In this document: in pieces, positions 1 to 9,676 of the stretch
Layout: every line of letters starts with the position of its first letter
Position numbering within the stretch: the first letter of the stretch is position 1
Assembly: GCF_000332475.2 (NCBI RefSeq)
Contig: NZ_AOGX02000015.1
Location: 1,258,195-1,322,194, forward strand
DNA length: 64,000 bases
Source: Leptospira yanagawae serovar Saopaulo str. Sao Paulo = ATCC 700523
Lineage (GTDB): Bacteria > Spirochaetota > Leptospiria > Leptospirales > Leptospiraceae
Reading direction: 5' to 3'
The notes under the pieces: generated by a model
Told to the model about the DNA's origin: nothing
Databases searched by the model: none
The model's input: the letters and a program-made list of their open reading frames with translations, nothing else
Made by a program: the position numbers and the translations under genes

Positions 1-81
1 CTGGTTGCTATTTTTCTTGGTGGATTTTTTGCCCTCTACGTGATGAACCGAATCAACCATAACAAAGAACGAAGGGATTGA
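1..81 (+). CDS. C-terminal end of a possible membrane protein (partial)
   Basis: Frame 1 is open from the window edge to a TGA at 79-81. It encodes about 26 residues: a hydrophobic stretch with a GGFFALYV core, then a basic tail ending NKERRD. This is the typical shape of a last membrane helix with a cytoplasmic tail. It overlaps, on the other strand, the end of the glycosyltransferase reading frame, so one of the two frames may be non-coding here. Function cannot be assigned from so little sequence. Confidence 0.35.
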   Translation: MVAIFLGGFFALYVMNRINHNKERRD

Positions 82-831
82 GTTCGACTTCTCATAAAGT
101 TTGAGATACTTTAGAAAATTATAATAAAAACCCAGGAGTGCAAGGACAAAGCCTTGTTTCCCATCTAAGATCCCCAATCGGATCCAATACATATAAAATC
201 CTTTAAAACATCCCTTTACAAAAGCCCAAAGAACGGAACTTTGTTTCCCTTTTCTAAATTCTTCTTCCGCAAATAAACTAGAGTAACGATCGATGAATTT
301 TAAATGGTCTGATATATTTTTATAAGAATAATGAAACAATGGATTTTTTAATTTGTATGGTTTGCCATTGAGTCTGACTCTTTCGTGCACCAAACCACCG
401 CTAAACTCTCCTTCTGATTTTTGGAACAATCGAATTTGATAATTGGGATAATACCCACCAAATCGAATCCATTTGCCTAAATAAAACGTGAGTCTAGGAA
501 CCAAAAAACCTTTCGGTTCTAAATTGTGATTCGTAAAGAGGGAGAGGATTTCTTCTTTTAATTTGGGAGATACCACTTCATCAGCATCGATGGCAAGGAC
601 CCAGTTATTTTTTGTTTTAGAGATCGCAAAGTTTTTTTGGTCTGCATAATTTTGAAACGTCCGATGGAATACTTTCGCACCAAACGATTTTGCAATGGCA
701 ACTGTATCATCGGTGGATCCTGAATCTATAATGATGATATCATCGATAAAGGAAATTGCATTTAAGGTGCGACTGAGATTGTCTGCTTCGTTTAAAGTGA
801 TGATGGCACAAGAGAGGGGGATCGATGACAT
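1..831 (-). CDS. Family 2 glycosyltransferase, WaaE/KdtX-like (3' end outside window)
   Basis: The minus-strand frame opens with ATG at 831 and stays open to the window edge (277 codons, no stop seen). The N-terminus reads SCAIITLNEADNLSRTL, then IIIIDSGSTDDTVAIA and, near residue 80, VLAIDADE: the nucleotide-sugar binding fold and the DxD-type metal site of GT-A family 2 enzymes. The middle (GKWIRFGGYYPNYQIRLF, later LVHERVRLNG) resembles the LPS-core transferases of the WaaE/KdtX group, so a role in lipopolysaccharide or another surface glycan is likely but inferred. Proteins of this group usually end near residue 255, so the last 20-odd codons, which overlap a convergent frame, may be run-on. 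It starts 8 bases after the ATPase gene upstream, suggesting cotranscription. Confidence 0.8.
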   Translation of the reverse strand, partial: MSSIPLSCAIITLNEADNLSRTLNAISFIDDIIIIDSGSTDDTVAIAKSFGAKVFHRTFQNYADQKNFAISKTKNNWVLAIDADEVVSPKLKEEILSLFTNHNLEPKGFLVPRLTFYLGKWIRFGGYYPNYQIRLFQKSEGEFSGGLVHERVRLNGKPYKLKNPLFHYSYKNISDHLKFIDRYSSLFAEEEFRKGKQSSVLWAFVKGCFKGFYMYWIRLGILDGKQGFVLALLGFYYNFLKYLKLYEKSNSIPSFFVMVDSVHHVEGKKSTKKNSNQ

Positions 832-838
832 TTAAAAA

Positions 839-1536
839 TTAATTGGATTCGCGGCTTGAGACAAAATTTTCACTTAATGGTATTTCCAATCTCGCAATGG
901 TAGAATCCTCGCCAATGATGATTCTAAAAAAATTGGGATCAATCCCTTCCCCTTTTAACATGATGAGGATGAGGGCAAGTCCAAGACCTGCTCCTTCCGA
1001 TGTATCCGCGTTATCGATGTAAAACTGGGCAATGTCATCATACATCATTCCCTTTTCCAATCGTTCTCTGATAGACTTTTCTTCTTCTTTGGCAATGGGG
1101 GTGTTGTTGATCACTTCGATCAGGATGCCATCGTCATTGTATTTAAAATTGATTAAGCAGTAGTATCCCTTTTTTTGGCTTTGATTCCGAACTCATTTGA
1201 CATCTCTTCTGAAAACATCTCGCGATACTCACGAACCCCTTTTGCATATTCGGAAGGGTTTAACATGCTGTAGCCACGTTCTTCAAAAAAAACTCGTTTT
1301 TGGTTGGCCTTACAAGCATTGATTGCCAGTTCTTTGATGATGGTGTAGAGGGTTGGGACAAGAGTTGGGTAGGTAAGTCGGTCCAAAATGAGGCCTACGG
1401 CCTCTTTGATGTGTTCTTCTACGGATTTGGAGACCCGATGGGTCTTTAGCGAGAGAATTTTCCCGTTTTCGATATGTAATTTGATGTGATCAGAAATCTC
1501 GCTTGTTTCCTTTCCCATACCCGAAATCTTTTCCAT
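839..1536 (-). pseudogene. Histidine-kinase-type ATPase gene interrupted by a frameshift at an A7 run
   Basis: Two adjacent minus-strand frames together make one GHKL-type ATPase. The first (ATG at 1536, AAGGA five bases upstream) carries the N-box-like IIKELAINACKANQ and runs into a stop at 1153-1155. The second frame, entered by a -1 shift, continues GYYCLINFKYNDDG and EVINNTPIAKEEE, then the G2-like EGAGLGLALI, and ends at 839. The break is at a run of seven A on the coding strand (T at 1170-1176); eight A would restore one frame of about 232 residues. Either a true pseudogene, slippage during expression, or a homopolymer sequencing error. The ATPase half lacks a phospho-acceptor domain, so it would be a stand-alone regulator. 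A second, intact ATPase of this general type lies at 4621. Confidence 0.75.
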
Positions 1537-1572
1537 TCTAGTCCTTACTGTCAAGGTACTAAGACCGCTAGC

Positions 1573-2946
1573 ATGAAAAACCGCAGGCTTCTATCCCTCA
1601 CCTTATTCCTATCGGCCATTACCCCCACCATTCTTTTGTCCCAATCTTTGAAAATGAAATCTGTTCGGATCTGGGACAGTGAAAAAGCCAATTTTTCTGG
1701 ATTTGTAGATTTGGAAGTGAGTCAGGGGAAAATACTGTCCATCAAACCTGCCGGAGAAAAACCGAATCCAGAATTCCTTTTGCCAGGATTTTGTGATGCT
1801 TCTGTGACCTTGAGTGCCAATGGCCAAGGTGGGAAAACAAATTTGTCTGAACTTTCGAAGGTTTTCCTTGGGTTCCTTTCCGCAGGGTTTAGCCACATTG
1901 AGTCCGTGGGTGATCCCAATCTCACTTCCCTCCAAGCGTTGATGGTAAAGTCAAAATGGAATGCACCCATTTTGTCCCAGTCCCAAAAACCGCACCTGTA
2001 TTCGGAACTCGAAGTGGGAGAGGGTACAAATTACCAATCAGGCCTAAAGGCAAATTTTGATCCCAAACGGAATGGGCATACCCCCATTTTTTTGAAAGAA
2101 AAGGACAACCGAGGATTCTCCCAAACAGAACTTTTTGCCAAACGAAAGGAATTGGAATCAAATGGGAAATTGGCGATCGCTTATACCTTTGCCGACAAAA
2201 CCAGTTGGGAAGATGCATTGGACACAGGTTTTTCCGTTCTCTTCCACCCCATGCCTCCGGGGACAAACCTCTACCGGACACAAAAACGAGATTTTTTTTG
2301 GGCTCCATTGTTTGGAATCTTATACCTCCAAGAGTTAAAACGAAATCCGTCGATGGGAAAAGAAGAAGAAATCCTTTGGGGAACCTTAAGTCCGTATTTC
2401 GGGAAGGTTTGGAAGGGGAATCTCAGTTGGGAACTGGAGACGTCGGAACAGGATGAGTTCACTCCTTTTTCCGTTTATGCCTCTCAGTTCCGTTCGGAAA
2501 GGGAAACACATTCCAATTTGTTATTTGCGAGTGGGACAGGCCATTGGGGTCTATTCCCTGGCCAAGCAGCCGTAGTTGAGGTGAGGCTTTGGGAAAACCT
2601 TCTACAAGAATCTGGTAACATTGGCGAGAAACCAAAATTAGAATCCAAAGGGTTTTGGGATTCCATTTTTGGGAAACGTTCCGAAATGATTTTACCAACC
2701 CAAAAGGATGTCGATAGCCTTCCTCGGGTGCGCCGCCACATCATCCAAACTCTTTCTGAAAAAACTTGCCAATACCTTGGTGCCGATCATGGAGGAAGGC
2801 TCCGGGTGGGAGGGCCTGCCCATTTTTCCATCCTTACGGAAAATCCTCTGAAACGTGCATCGGGAATATTTCCAATTGAATCCATGGTATTGGGAGGAAA
2901 ATTGGTATATACCTCTAAACCCACCAAGGAAGGAACCGCAAAATGA
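1573..2946 (+). CDS. Exported amidohydrolase-like protein with a degenerate metal site
   Basis: 457 residues from ATG 1573, chosen because it begins a clear signal peptide (MKNRRLLSLTLFLSA, cleavage near LLSQS). The longer frame from 1486 would bury that signal and overlap the divergent gene. The N-terminal beta sandwich (ILSIKPAGEK, FLLPGFCDA) and the C-terminal return of that domain (GGRLRVGGPAHFSIL, then NPL and MVLGGKLVY) follow the amidohydrolase plan. However, where metal-dependent members carry an HxH after PGF(I/V)D, this one reads PGFCDASVT. A later LFHPMP may mark the strand holding another ligand. It is therefore probably not an ordinary two-metal hydrolase. The stop overlaps the start of the next gene by four bases (ATGA). 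Confidence 0.65.
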   Translation: MKNRRLLSLTLFLSAITPTILLSQSLKMKSVRIWDSEKANFSGFVDLEVSQGKILSIKPAGEKPNPEFLLPGFCDASVTLSANGQGGKTNLSELSKVFLGFLSAGFSHIESVGDPNLTSLQALMVKSKWNAPILSQSQKPHLYSELEVGEGTNYQSGLKANFDPKRNGHTPIFLKEKDNRGFSQTELFAKRKELESNGKLAIAYTFADKTSWEDALDTGFSVLFHPMPPGTNLYRTQKRDFFWAPLFGILYLQELKRNPSMGKEEEILWGTLSPYFGKVWKGNLSWELETSEQDEFTPFSVYASQFRSERETHSNLLFASGTGHWGLFPGQAAVVEVRLWENLLQESGNIGEKPKLESKGFWDSIFGKRSEMILPTQKDVDSLPRVRRHIIQTLSEKTCQYLGADHGGRLRVGGPAHFSILTENPLKRASGIFPIESMVLGGKLVYTSKPTKEGTAK

Positions 2947-4097
2947 AAGGCCCATCCTCAGAATTTGACCGTTTATTAGAAGAAAGTTTTAAAAAAAGGC
3001 AATCCATCGAACCTGGATCACGCCACGAAGCCAAAGTAACAGCTGTTAAAAACGATTATGTATTCATTCGTACTTTAGACAATAAAGTTGTTGGGAATAT
3101 TTCGAGCGAAGAGTGGAGAGAAGAAGTTTTGCCAAAAGTTGGTGATCCACTTGTTGTTTATTTTTTAAAAGAAAATTCAGGTGATTTTTATTTTACCACT
3201 TGTTTGTCTCAAGACAACCTAACAGAAGAAAACTTAGAACTAGCAAATCAATTCGAAATTCCCGTCCTTGGGCAATTATTACAAGAAGGAAATGGCGGTT
3301 GGGATGTGAAACTTGGTAGTCATACTGCCTTTGTTCCTTTTAGCCAATTGGACAGTTCACTCAAAGGAAAAAATATTTCCGGAAAAAGAATTAAATTTAT
3401 CATTTCCGAACTTGGAAAAAAACAAAACAAAATCCTTCTTTCCCAAAAGAAAATTGCTGATAAAGAAAGAGAAACGAAGAAACAACTGTTACGCGATGAA
3501 TTGAAGGTTGGAATGTTTGTTTCTTGTGTTGTAAAAAGCATTCATAAATTCGGTCTCATTGTAGACATGGATGGGCTCGATGCATTGGTCCCTCAATCGG
3601 AAGCAACCTACAAAAAAAATCCTGACCTCACCACCGAGTTTCGAGTGGGAGAAACTCTCCGTGCTAAAATTTTAACGTTAGATTGGTCCACAAATAAAAT
3701 TTCACTCAGCGTTAAAGATTTTTTATCAGACCCATGGTCAGGGAAACTTCCTTTTAAAGAATCAGATATCATTTCCGGTACAGTGGAATCGATCAAACCC
3801 TTCGGACTTTTTGTACGGTTGGGAGAAGATTTTTCTGGGCTTGTTCCCAATAAAGAATCAGGGATCCCACAAAGGACTCCGCTGAATACTGTTTTCCAAC
3901 CGGGCCAAAAACTGGAAGTGTTTGTTTTGGAAATCAATCCAGAAAAAAGACAAATTGCCTTATCGATAACGAAGGCAGCGGAAGCAAAAGATCGAATGGA
4001 ATACCAAGAGTATCTCTCAAAAGATGATTCGAGTGCCTCGGTTTCCAGTTTTGGACTGGCATTAAAGCAATCTTTGGAAAAACAAAAAAAGAAGTAA
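2943..4097 (+). CDS. S1-domain RNA-binding protein (four S1 repeats)
   Basis: 384 residues carrying about four S1-type OB folds: roughly residues 24-95, a divergent one at 105-170, and two clear copies at 187-262 (GMFVSCVVKSIHKFGLIVDM) and 277-350 (ISGTVESIKPFGLFVRLG). These folds bind single-stranded RNA. Ribosomal protein S1 of most bacteria has six repeats, so this looks like a shorter S1 paralogue or a translation/RNA-stability factor rather than the main S1. The tail is lysine-rich (SLEKQKKK). The gene overlaps the one upstream by four bases and lies seven bases before the trmL TTG start, so the three are probably translated from one message. Confidence 0.8.
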   Translation: MKGPSSEFDRLLEESFKKRQSIEPGSRHEAKVTAVKNDYVFIRTLDNKVVGNISSEEWREEVLPKVGDPLVVYFLKENSGDFYFTTCLSQDNLTEENLELANQFEIPVLGQLLQEGNGGWDVKLGSHTAFVPFSQLDSSLKGKNISGKRIKFIISELGKKQNKILLSQKKIADKERETKKQLLRDELKVGMFVSCVVKSIHKFGLIVDMDGLDALVPQSEATYKKNPDLTTEFRVGETLRAKILTLDWSTNKISLSVKDFLSDPWSGKLPFKESDIISGTVESIKPFGLFVRLGEDFSGLVPNKESGIPQRTPLNTVFQPGQKLEVFVLEINPEKRQIALSITKAAEAKDRMEYQEYLSKDDSSASVSSFGLALKQSLEKQKKK

Positions 4098-4104
4098 ACT
4101 TCCT

Positions 4105-4572
4105 TTGGAAATTGCCTTATATCGCCCCGAAATTCCACCTAACACTGGTAATATCGCGCGCCTTTGTGTGAATGCCGGGGTACCACTTTCCATTGTTGGA
4201 GAACCTTCCTTTGATCTTTCGGAAAAGGCAGTAAGGCGGGCAGGTCTTGATTATTGGAAGGATTTAGAGTTTTATAGGTTTGCCACATGGGAAGGCTTTC
4301 AAAAGGCAAAGGAAACGGAAGGGAAACGAATTTTCCTGGTTTCCAAATTTGGGAAAAAAACCTATTGGGACGTGTCGTTCCATTCGCAAGATGTGTTTTT
4401 ATTTGGTAGAGAGACCTCAGGACTTCCAGATGAAATTCACAAAGGACACCCTTCTGACCAAATCATTTCCATACCTATGGCAGAAGCGAGTCGATCCATC
4501 AATTTATCCAATGCCGTTGCCATCATCCTTTATGAAGCACTGCGCCAAGAAAAATCTCGGACTAATCCCTAA
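4105..4572 (+). CDS. trmL: tRNA (cytidine/uridine-34 2'-O)-methyltransferase
   Basis: 155 residues, the usual size of TrmL (formerly YibK), starting with TTG at 4105. Family marks are LYRPEIPPNTGNIARLC near the start, AVRRAGLDYW, the SAM-knot segment LFGRETSGLPDEI and the C-terminal IPMAEASRSINLSNAVAI. TrmL is a SPOUT-fold dimer that methylates the ribose of the wobble base in tRNA-Leu species, using S-adenosylmethionine. No ATG gives a full N-terminus, which supports the TTG start. It follows the S1-domain gene with a short gap and precedes the ATPase gene by 48 bases. Confidence 0.9.
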   Translation: MEIALYRPEIPPNTGNIARLCVNAGVPLSIVGEPSFDLSEKAVRRAGLDYWKDLEFYRFATWEGFQKAKETEGKRIFLVSKFGKKTYWDVSFHSQDVFLFGRETSGLPDEIHKGHPSDQIISIPMAEASRSINLSNAVAIILYEALRQEKSRTNP

Positions 4573-4620
4573 AGGATAAAACAATTTACAACTCTTCCGT
4601 TCCCATTGGAATGGGAATAT

Positions 4621-5289
4621 ATGCCGTTCCCTCTCTCAAGAACCGAGTTAGAGAAAGAAATCAAAACTTTGTTCTCCAATGGACTTTCGGGGAATGTGAA
4701 CGATTTTTACTCTTGGGTGATTATGGAAACCCAGAGAAAATTCAAAGATGTGCCAAATACAACTTTGGATATGGTCATTACCGTTATGGATGAGTTCGTA
4801 AAAGATGGACTCATCACAACAAACCCCATCGACCCACGTGAGTATTACATTACAGAGGAATCACCCATTGTTCGTAAAATGGGAACCTCAGAAACATTTG
4901 TGATCCTTGGTGCCCTTCACTTCAATCCGATGCAATATGTTCGCGCAAGGCTTGCCTATTTTCTCAAACGAAATGGAATCGATGAAGAGTTACGAATGGA
5001 CCTTTGCATTGCCACAGTCGAAGCCGTGGAAAATGCAGCGAAGTATGGGGATGGTGGTGGAGTGGAAGTCACCTTCCAAATCGATAAACAAAAAGTTTTT
5101 ACGATTGAAATGATCAATACAGTAAAAGATTTTAATTTAGAAGACGATATCCAAAGGGGTAAGTTTTCGTCAACAGCCACTCTCATGCGTGGCATGATGG
5201 TCATGCAAAAACTTTTTGATTCAGTGGATTTAGAAATCACTGATAACAGAAAACAAGCTATTCTAAAAGCAACTCGTAAATTAACATAG
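4621..5289 (+). CDS. RsbW-like ATP-binding regulatory protein
   Basis: 222 residues from ATG 4621, which has GGGA six bases upstream; a TTG at 4606 is an alternative. The first 90 residues are an uncharacterised helical region. Residues from about 125 resemble the anti-sigma-factor kinase fold: a long helix LRMDLCIATVEAVENAAKYG (N-box) and an FTIEMINTV strand. The glycine-rich lid is weak (RGKFSSTATLMRGMMVMQ), as in proteins of the RsbW/SpoIIAB group. It may bind a sigma factor or anti-anti-sigma partner; no such partner is adjacent. It ends six bases before uvrB, so it is probably in the same transcript. Confidence 0.7.
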   Translation: MPFPLSRTELEKEIKTLFSNGLSGNVNDFYSWVIMETQRKFKDVPNTTLDMVITVMDEFVKDGLITTNPIDPREYYITEESPIVRKMGTSETFVILGALHFNPMQYVRARLAYFLKRNGIDEELRMDLCIATVEAVENAAKYGDGGGVEVTFQIDKQKVFTIEMINTVKDFNLEDDIQRGKFSSTATLMRGMMVMQKLFDSVDLEITDNRKQAILKATRKLT

Positions 5290-5295
5290 GTTCCT

Positions 5296-7290
5296 ATGGC
5301 AAATTTCAAAATGGTTTCTCCCTTCAAAGCTGCCGGAGACCAAGTGAAAGCAATCGAAAATATTGCGAAGTCATTCGGTGAAGGTAAAAACAAAATCACA
5401 CTCGTGGGTGTGACTGGGTCTGGAAAAACGTTTACGATGGCAGAGGTCATCACTCGAGTTAAAAAACCAACTTTAATTTTATCTCATAACAAAACATTAG
5501 CTGCTCAATTATTCCGTGAATTTAAAGAATTTTTTCCAGAGAATGCTGTAGAGTATTTTGTTTCGTATTACGACTATTACCAACCAGAAGCCTATGTCCC
5601 TTCTTCTGACACCTTCATTGAAAAAGATATGTCGATGAATGAAGAAATCGATAAACTTCGGTTACGTGCCACTTCTAGTTTATTAGAACGAGATGATGTG
5701 ATCATTGTAAGTTCTGTATCATGCATTTATGGTTTGGGTTCACCAGAAGATTATATGAACTCCGTCGTTATGTTACGTGTTGGTGATAAGATTGACCGTG
5801 ACCAAATCATTCGAAAGTTTTTGCACATCCAGTATGCAAGAAACGATATTGATTTTAGTCGGGGTAATTTCCGTGTGCGTGGGGATACCATTGAAATCAT
5901 GCCTTCGTACCAAGAAGAAGGGATTCGGATTGAACTCTTTGGGGATGAGATAGACGGTCTTTCCAAAATAGATCCACTCACTGGCAAAGTGAAAACAAAA
6001 CTTGATCGTGTAGTAGTGTATCCTGCCAAACACTTCATCACTTCAGGCCCCAAAATTAAAGATGCCATGGAAAAGATTAAAGAAGAAATGGCTGCCCAAA
6101 AAGAGTATTTTCTGAAACAAGGCAAACATTTGGAAGCAGAACGAATCGAATCAAGAACCAATTATGATATGGAGATGTTACTGGAACTTGGGTATTGTAG
6201 TGGGATTGAAAATTACTCCAGGCATTTGACAGGAAGGTTGGAAGGGGAAAGACCAGCGTGTTTACTTGATTATTTTCCTGGGAAAGATTTTTTACTGATC
6301 ATAGATGAATCACATGTAACTCTTCCTCAAATCGGTGGGATGTATGCAGGGGATAGGGCCAGAAAACAGACGTTAGTTGATTTTGGTTTTCGGTTACCAA
6401 GTGCTTTGGATAACAGACCTTTAAATTTTACTGAATTTGAAGCGATGACACCAAGGACTTTGTATGTGTCAGCCACACCTGATGAGAATGAAATCAGTAA
6501 AAGTGAAGCGGTGTTTGAACAAATCATTCGGCCCACTGGACTTCTTGATCCCGTTGTGGAAGTTCGGCCAACCACAAACCAAATCGAAGACTTACTCAAT
6601 GAAATCCGACTTCGCATTGAACAAAAAGAAAGAATCCTCATCACAACTCTGACAAAAAAAATGTCAGAGGATTTAACGGATTATTACAAAGAGGTGGGTT
6701 TAAAAATCGCATACCTACATTCAGAAATTGATACCATCGAAAGAACAGAAATCATTCGAGACTTACGAAGGGGTGTGTATGATTGCATTGTTGGTATCAA
6801 TTTGTTACGGGAAGGTTTAGACATTCCGGAAGTGTCTCTTGTTGCCATCCTTGATGCAGACAAAGAAGGATTTCTTCGAAACTATAAATCTCTCATCCAA
6901 ACCATTGGTCGTGCTGCAAGGAATGTCAATGGCAAAGCAATTTTGTACGCGGATCGAATGACCGATTCCATCAAAAAAGCCATCAGTGAAACCGAACGCC
7001 GTCGTTTGATCCAAGAATCTCATAACCAAAAGATGGGAATCACTCCTCAGACAATCCAAAAGGAAATTCATGATATCCTTCCAAGAGAGATGGCGGAAGA
7101 GGACAGTAAAGAAGAAGCATTAAAAGATTTAGAAAAAGAATTTACCTTGAAGAAATACAAAACCAAAGACAAGTTACGTGAGGCTTTGAAACGTGAAATG
7201 TTACGTTATGCCAATGATTTGGATTTTGAAAAAGCGGCCATGTTTCGTGATAAAATGTTAGCACTTGGCCCAGATAAAATTGAAACATAA
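5296..7290 (+). CDS. uvrB: Excinuclease ABC subunit B
   Basis: 664 residues, full length for UvrB, the damage-verifying helicase-like subunit of nucleotide excision repair. Seen directly: Walker [15 protein letters not shown] at about residues 38-51, the beta-hairpin segment [17 protein letters not shown] near 91, the DEAD-type box [11 protein letters not shown] near 335, helicase motif VI (QTIGRAARN), and the C-terminal UVR helix pair ([14 protein letters not shown]) that contacts UvrC. The ATG at 5296 matches the family N-terminus ([17 protein letters not shown]). The end overlaps or nearly touches lon. No LexA-type box was recognised upstream. Confidence 0.98.
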   Translation: MANFKMVSPFKAAGDQVKAIENIAKSFGEGKNKITLVGVTGSGKTFTMAEVITRVKKPTLILSHNKTLAAQLFREFKEFFPENAVEYFVSYYDYYQPEAYVPSSDTFIEKDMSMNEEIDKLRLRATSSLLERDDVIIVSSVSCIYGLGSPEDYMNSVVMLRVGDKIDRDQIIRKFLHIQYARNDIDFSRGNFRVRGDTIEIMPSYQEEGIRIELFGDEIDGLSKIDPLTGKVKTKLDRVVVYPAKHFITSGPKIKDAMEKIKEEMAAQKEYFLKQGKHLEAERIESRTNYDMEMLLELGYCSGIENYSRHLTGRLEGERPACLLDYFPGKDFLLIIDESHVTLPQIGGMYAGDRARKQTLVDFGFRLPSALDNRPLNFTEFEAMTPRTLYVSATPDENEISKSEAVFEQIIRPTGLLDPVVEVRPTTNQIEDLLNEIRLRIEQKERILITTLTKKMSEDLTDYYKEVGLKIAYLHSEIDTIERTEIIRDLRRGVYDCIVGINLLREGLDIPEVSLVAILDADKEGFLRNYKSLIQTIGRAARNVNGKAILYADRMTDSIKKAISETERRRLIQESHNQKMGITPQTIQKEIHDILPREMAEEDSKEEALKDLEKEFTLKKYKTKDKLREALKREMLRYANDLDFEKAAMFRDKMLALGPDKIET

Positions 7291-7303
7291 GGAAGGATAC
7301 GGA

Positions 7304-9676
7304 TTGGAAACAAATGAATTTTGGGAAAACCCAAACAAATTGGCAAGACTAGAAGACACTTTACCCAAACAGATCTTTTTACTTCCGATCAAAGTACGCC
7401 CCGTTTTCCCTGGAATCATCACACCTCTCATCGTTCCTCCTGGTAGATTCATCCAGTCCATAGAAGAATCTTCTAAGGGAGCTGGGTTTCTCGGACTCAT
7501 TTTGCTGAAAGAAGATGAATCAGAACTTCCCTCGGAAGATAATATTTTTCAGATCGGAGTTGTTGCAAGGATTCTCAAAAAAATCAACCTTCCAGATGGT
7601 GGGATGAATATCCTAGTTAACACAATCCAAAGATTTAAAATTAATTCAATTCATACCAAAGAACCAGTGTTAATTGCTAATGTATCTTACCCTGAAGAAG
7701 AATTGGGGACGAGTAAAAATAACATTAAAGCATTGATGCGAACTTTACTCATATTAACGAAGGAATTGGCGCAAAACAATCCTTTGTTCACTGAGGATAT
7801 GAAGTTAACCATGATGAATGTGAATGAACCAGCAAAAATGGCGGATTTTGTTTGTTCCATTTTGAATTTGGAGAAAGAAGAATACCAGTCGGTCATTGAA
7901 GCCATTCAAATCAATGATCGATTAGAAAAGGTATTATTGTTCCTTAAAAAGGAAATTGAATTAGTAGTTTTACAGAAAAAAATCCAAGAACAAATCAATG
8001 ACAAAATTGATAACCAACAAAGGCAATTTTTTTTAAGAGAACAACTTAAGGCCATCCAGCAAGAGTTAGGTGTTGGTGAAGATAAAACAGAGCAAAAATA
8101 CGACAAACTACTTACTCGTTTAAAATCAATTCCTGTTGCCGATGAAATCATTGTGGAAGTGGAAAGAGAAATTGAAAAATTCAAAAACTCAGATCCAATT
8201 TCCAGTGATTACAATGTGATCCGAAACTATTTGGATTTGGTGGATAGTCTGCCTTGGGAAAAACCAAAAGCAAAAGACATTAATTTACTTCATGCAAAAA
8301 AAGTTTTAAACCGTGATCATCATAAATTGGAAGATGTCAAAGAACGGATCTTAGAATTTTTGGCTGTACACAAACTCAATCCCAAAAGTAAAGGATCCAT
8401 CCTTTGCCTCGTAGGCCCTCCGGGTGTGGGAAAAACATCCATAGCAAAATCCATTGCGGAAGCACTCGGTAGAAAATTTTATCGCTTTAGTGTTGGTGGG
8501 GTGAGAGACGAAGCAGAGATCAAAGGCCATCGTCGGACCTACATTGGGGCAATGCCAGGAAAACTCATCAACGCATTGAAAATCACAAAAGAAAGAGATA
8601 CTGTAATCTTACTCGATGAGATCGATAAAATGTCACAAGGATACCAAGGTGATCCACAAGCGGCATTACTTGAAGTACTGGATCCTGAACAAAATTTTAA
8701 TTTTAGAGATCATTATTTGGACTTACCTTTTGATTTGTCTGATGTACTTTTCATAGCCACAGCCAACACCTTTGAACCCATCCCAAGAGTGTTACTTGAT
8801 CGGATGGAAGTGATCCAACTTTCAGGTTATATCACAGAAGAAAAAGTTCAGATCTTTCAAAAGTATCTTTGGAGTAAAATTTTTGTTAAAAATGGATTAA
8901 ACCCTGATTTGTTTACGATGAAAAAAGAGACAGTGACTCATCTCATCAATTCCTATTCCAGAGAATCAGGGTTACGTGGTCTCGAAAAAACATTTGATAA
9001 ATTGGTTCGTAAACTTGCTCTAAAACAAGTGTTAAAGGAAAAGTTTTCAAAAGAAATCAGAGAAAAGGATTTGGTGGAATATTTAGGGCCTCCTCCGTTT
9101 GTGGATGACCGAATGACAATACCAAAGGTACCTGGAACTGCTTTAGGTTTAGCATGGACCAATGCTGGTGGTTCGACCTTACTGATCGAGGCTGTTTTAA
9201 TCCCTGGCAAAGGTGGTCTCACTCTTACAGGTCAGATGGGAAAAATGATGGAAGAGTCAGCAAACATTGCTTTGTCGTTTGTGAAAAATTATTTGAACAA
9301 CGATGGATTATTTGAGAAAAAAGCCATTCACTTACATGTACCTGATGGTGCCACTCCAAAGGATGGTCCAAGTGCTGGTATCACAATGGCAACAGCCATT
9401 TTATCACTTGTGACAAACCGAGTATTGAATCCTGGATTTGGAATGACAGGTGAACTAACGTTAACTGGTGAAGTTTTGGCAATAGGTGGGTTACGAGAAA
9501 AAATTGTTGCGGCAAAACGAGTTGGAATCAAAAAAATCATTTTCCCAAAAGATAATGAAAAAGCTTTCCAAGAAATCCCTGATTATGTAAAAAAAGGTGT
9601 TACCTTTTATCCTGTTACAAGGTTTGAAGAAGTAGAGAAATTGGTTTTTCCTAAAATAAAGAGTAAGAAAAAATGA
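7304..9676 (+). CDS. lon: ATP-dependent protease Lon
   Basis: 790 residues counted from a TTG at 7304, preferred because GGAAGG (7291-7296) sits seven bases before it. Another TTG at 7265 lies inside uvrB and would add 13 residues. Domains in order: LON substrate-binding domain with a coiled coil; AAA+ module with Walker [10 protein letters not shown] near residue 370 and Walker [10 protein letters not shown] near 435; and the S16 protease domain with the catalytic serine in DGPSAGITM (about 689) and the lysine in [11 protein letters not shown] (about 732). Lon degrades misfolded and short-lived regulatory proteins in the cytoplasm. It overlaps the PBP gene by four bases. Confidence 0.97.
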   Translation: METNEFWENPNKLARLEDTLPKQIFLLPIKVRPVFPGIITPLIVPPGRFIQSIEESSKGAGFLGLILLKEDESELPSEDNIFQIGVVARILKKINLPDGGMNILVNTIQRFKINSIHTKEPVLIANVSYPEEELGTSKNNIKALMRTLLILTKELAQNNPLFTEDMKLTMMNVNEPAKMADFVCSILNLEKEEYQSVIEAIQINDRLEKVLLFLKKEIELVVLQKKIQEQINDKIDNQQRQFFLREQLKAIQQELGVGEDKTEQKYDKLLTRLKSIPVADEIIVEVEREIEKFKNSDPISSDYNVIRNYLDLVDSLPWEKPKAKDINLLHAKKVLNRDHHKLEDVKERILEFLAVHKLNPKSKGSILCLVGPPGVGKTSIAKSIAEALGRKFYRFSVGGVRDEAEIKGHRRTYIGAMPGKLINALKITKERDTVILLDEIDKMSQGYQGDPQAALLEVLDPEQNFNFRDHYLDLPFDLSDVLFIATANTFEPIPRVLLDRMEVIQLSGYITEEKVQIFQKYLWSKIFVKNGLNPDLFTMKKETVTHLINSYSRESGLRGLEKTFDKLVRKLALKQVLKEKFSKEIREKDLVEYLGPPPFVDDRMTIPKVPGTALGLAWTNAGGSTLLIEAVLIPGKGGLTLTGQMGKMMEESANIALSFVKNYLNNDGLFEKKAIHLHVPDGATPKDGPSAGITMATAILSLVTNRVLNPGFGMTGELTLTGEVLAIGGLREKIVAAKRVGIKKIIFPKDNEKAFQEIPDYVKKGVTFYPVTRFEEVEKLVFPKIKSKKK

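Noticed and set aside
1153..1554. Two separate small genes at 839-1114 and 1153-1554
   Set aside because: The N-box is in one frame and the glycine-rich lid in the other, with good continuity after a -1 shift at A7; a single split gene explains both.
7265..7303. Lon start at TTG 7265 inside uvrB
   Set aside because: No ribosome site is visible there, while TTG 7304 has GGAAGG seven bases upstream; kept only as an alternative.
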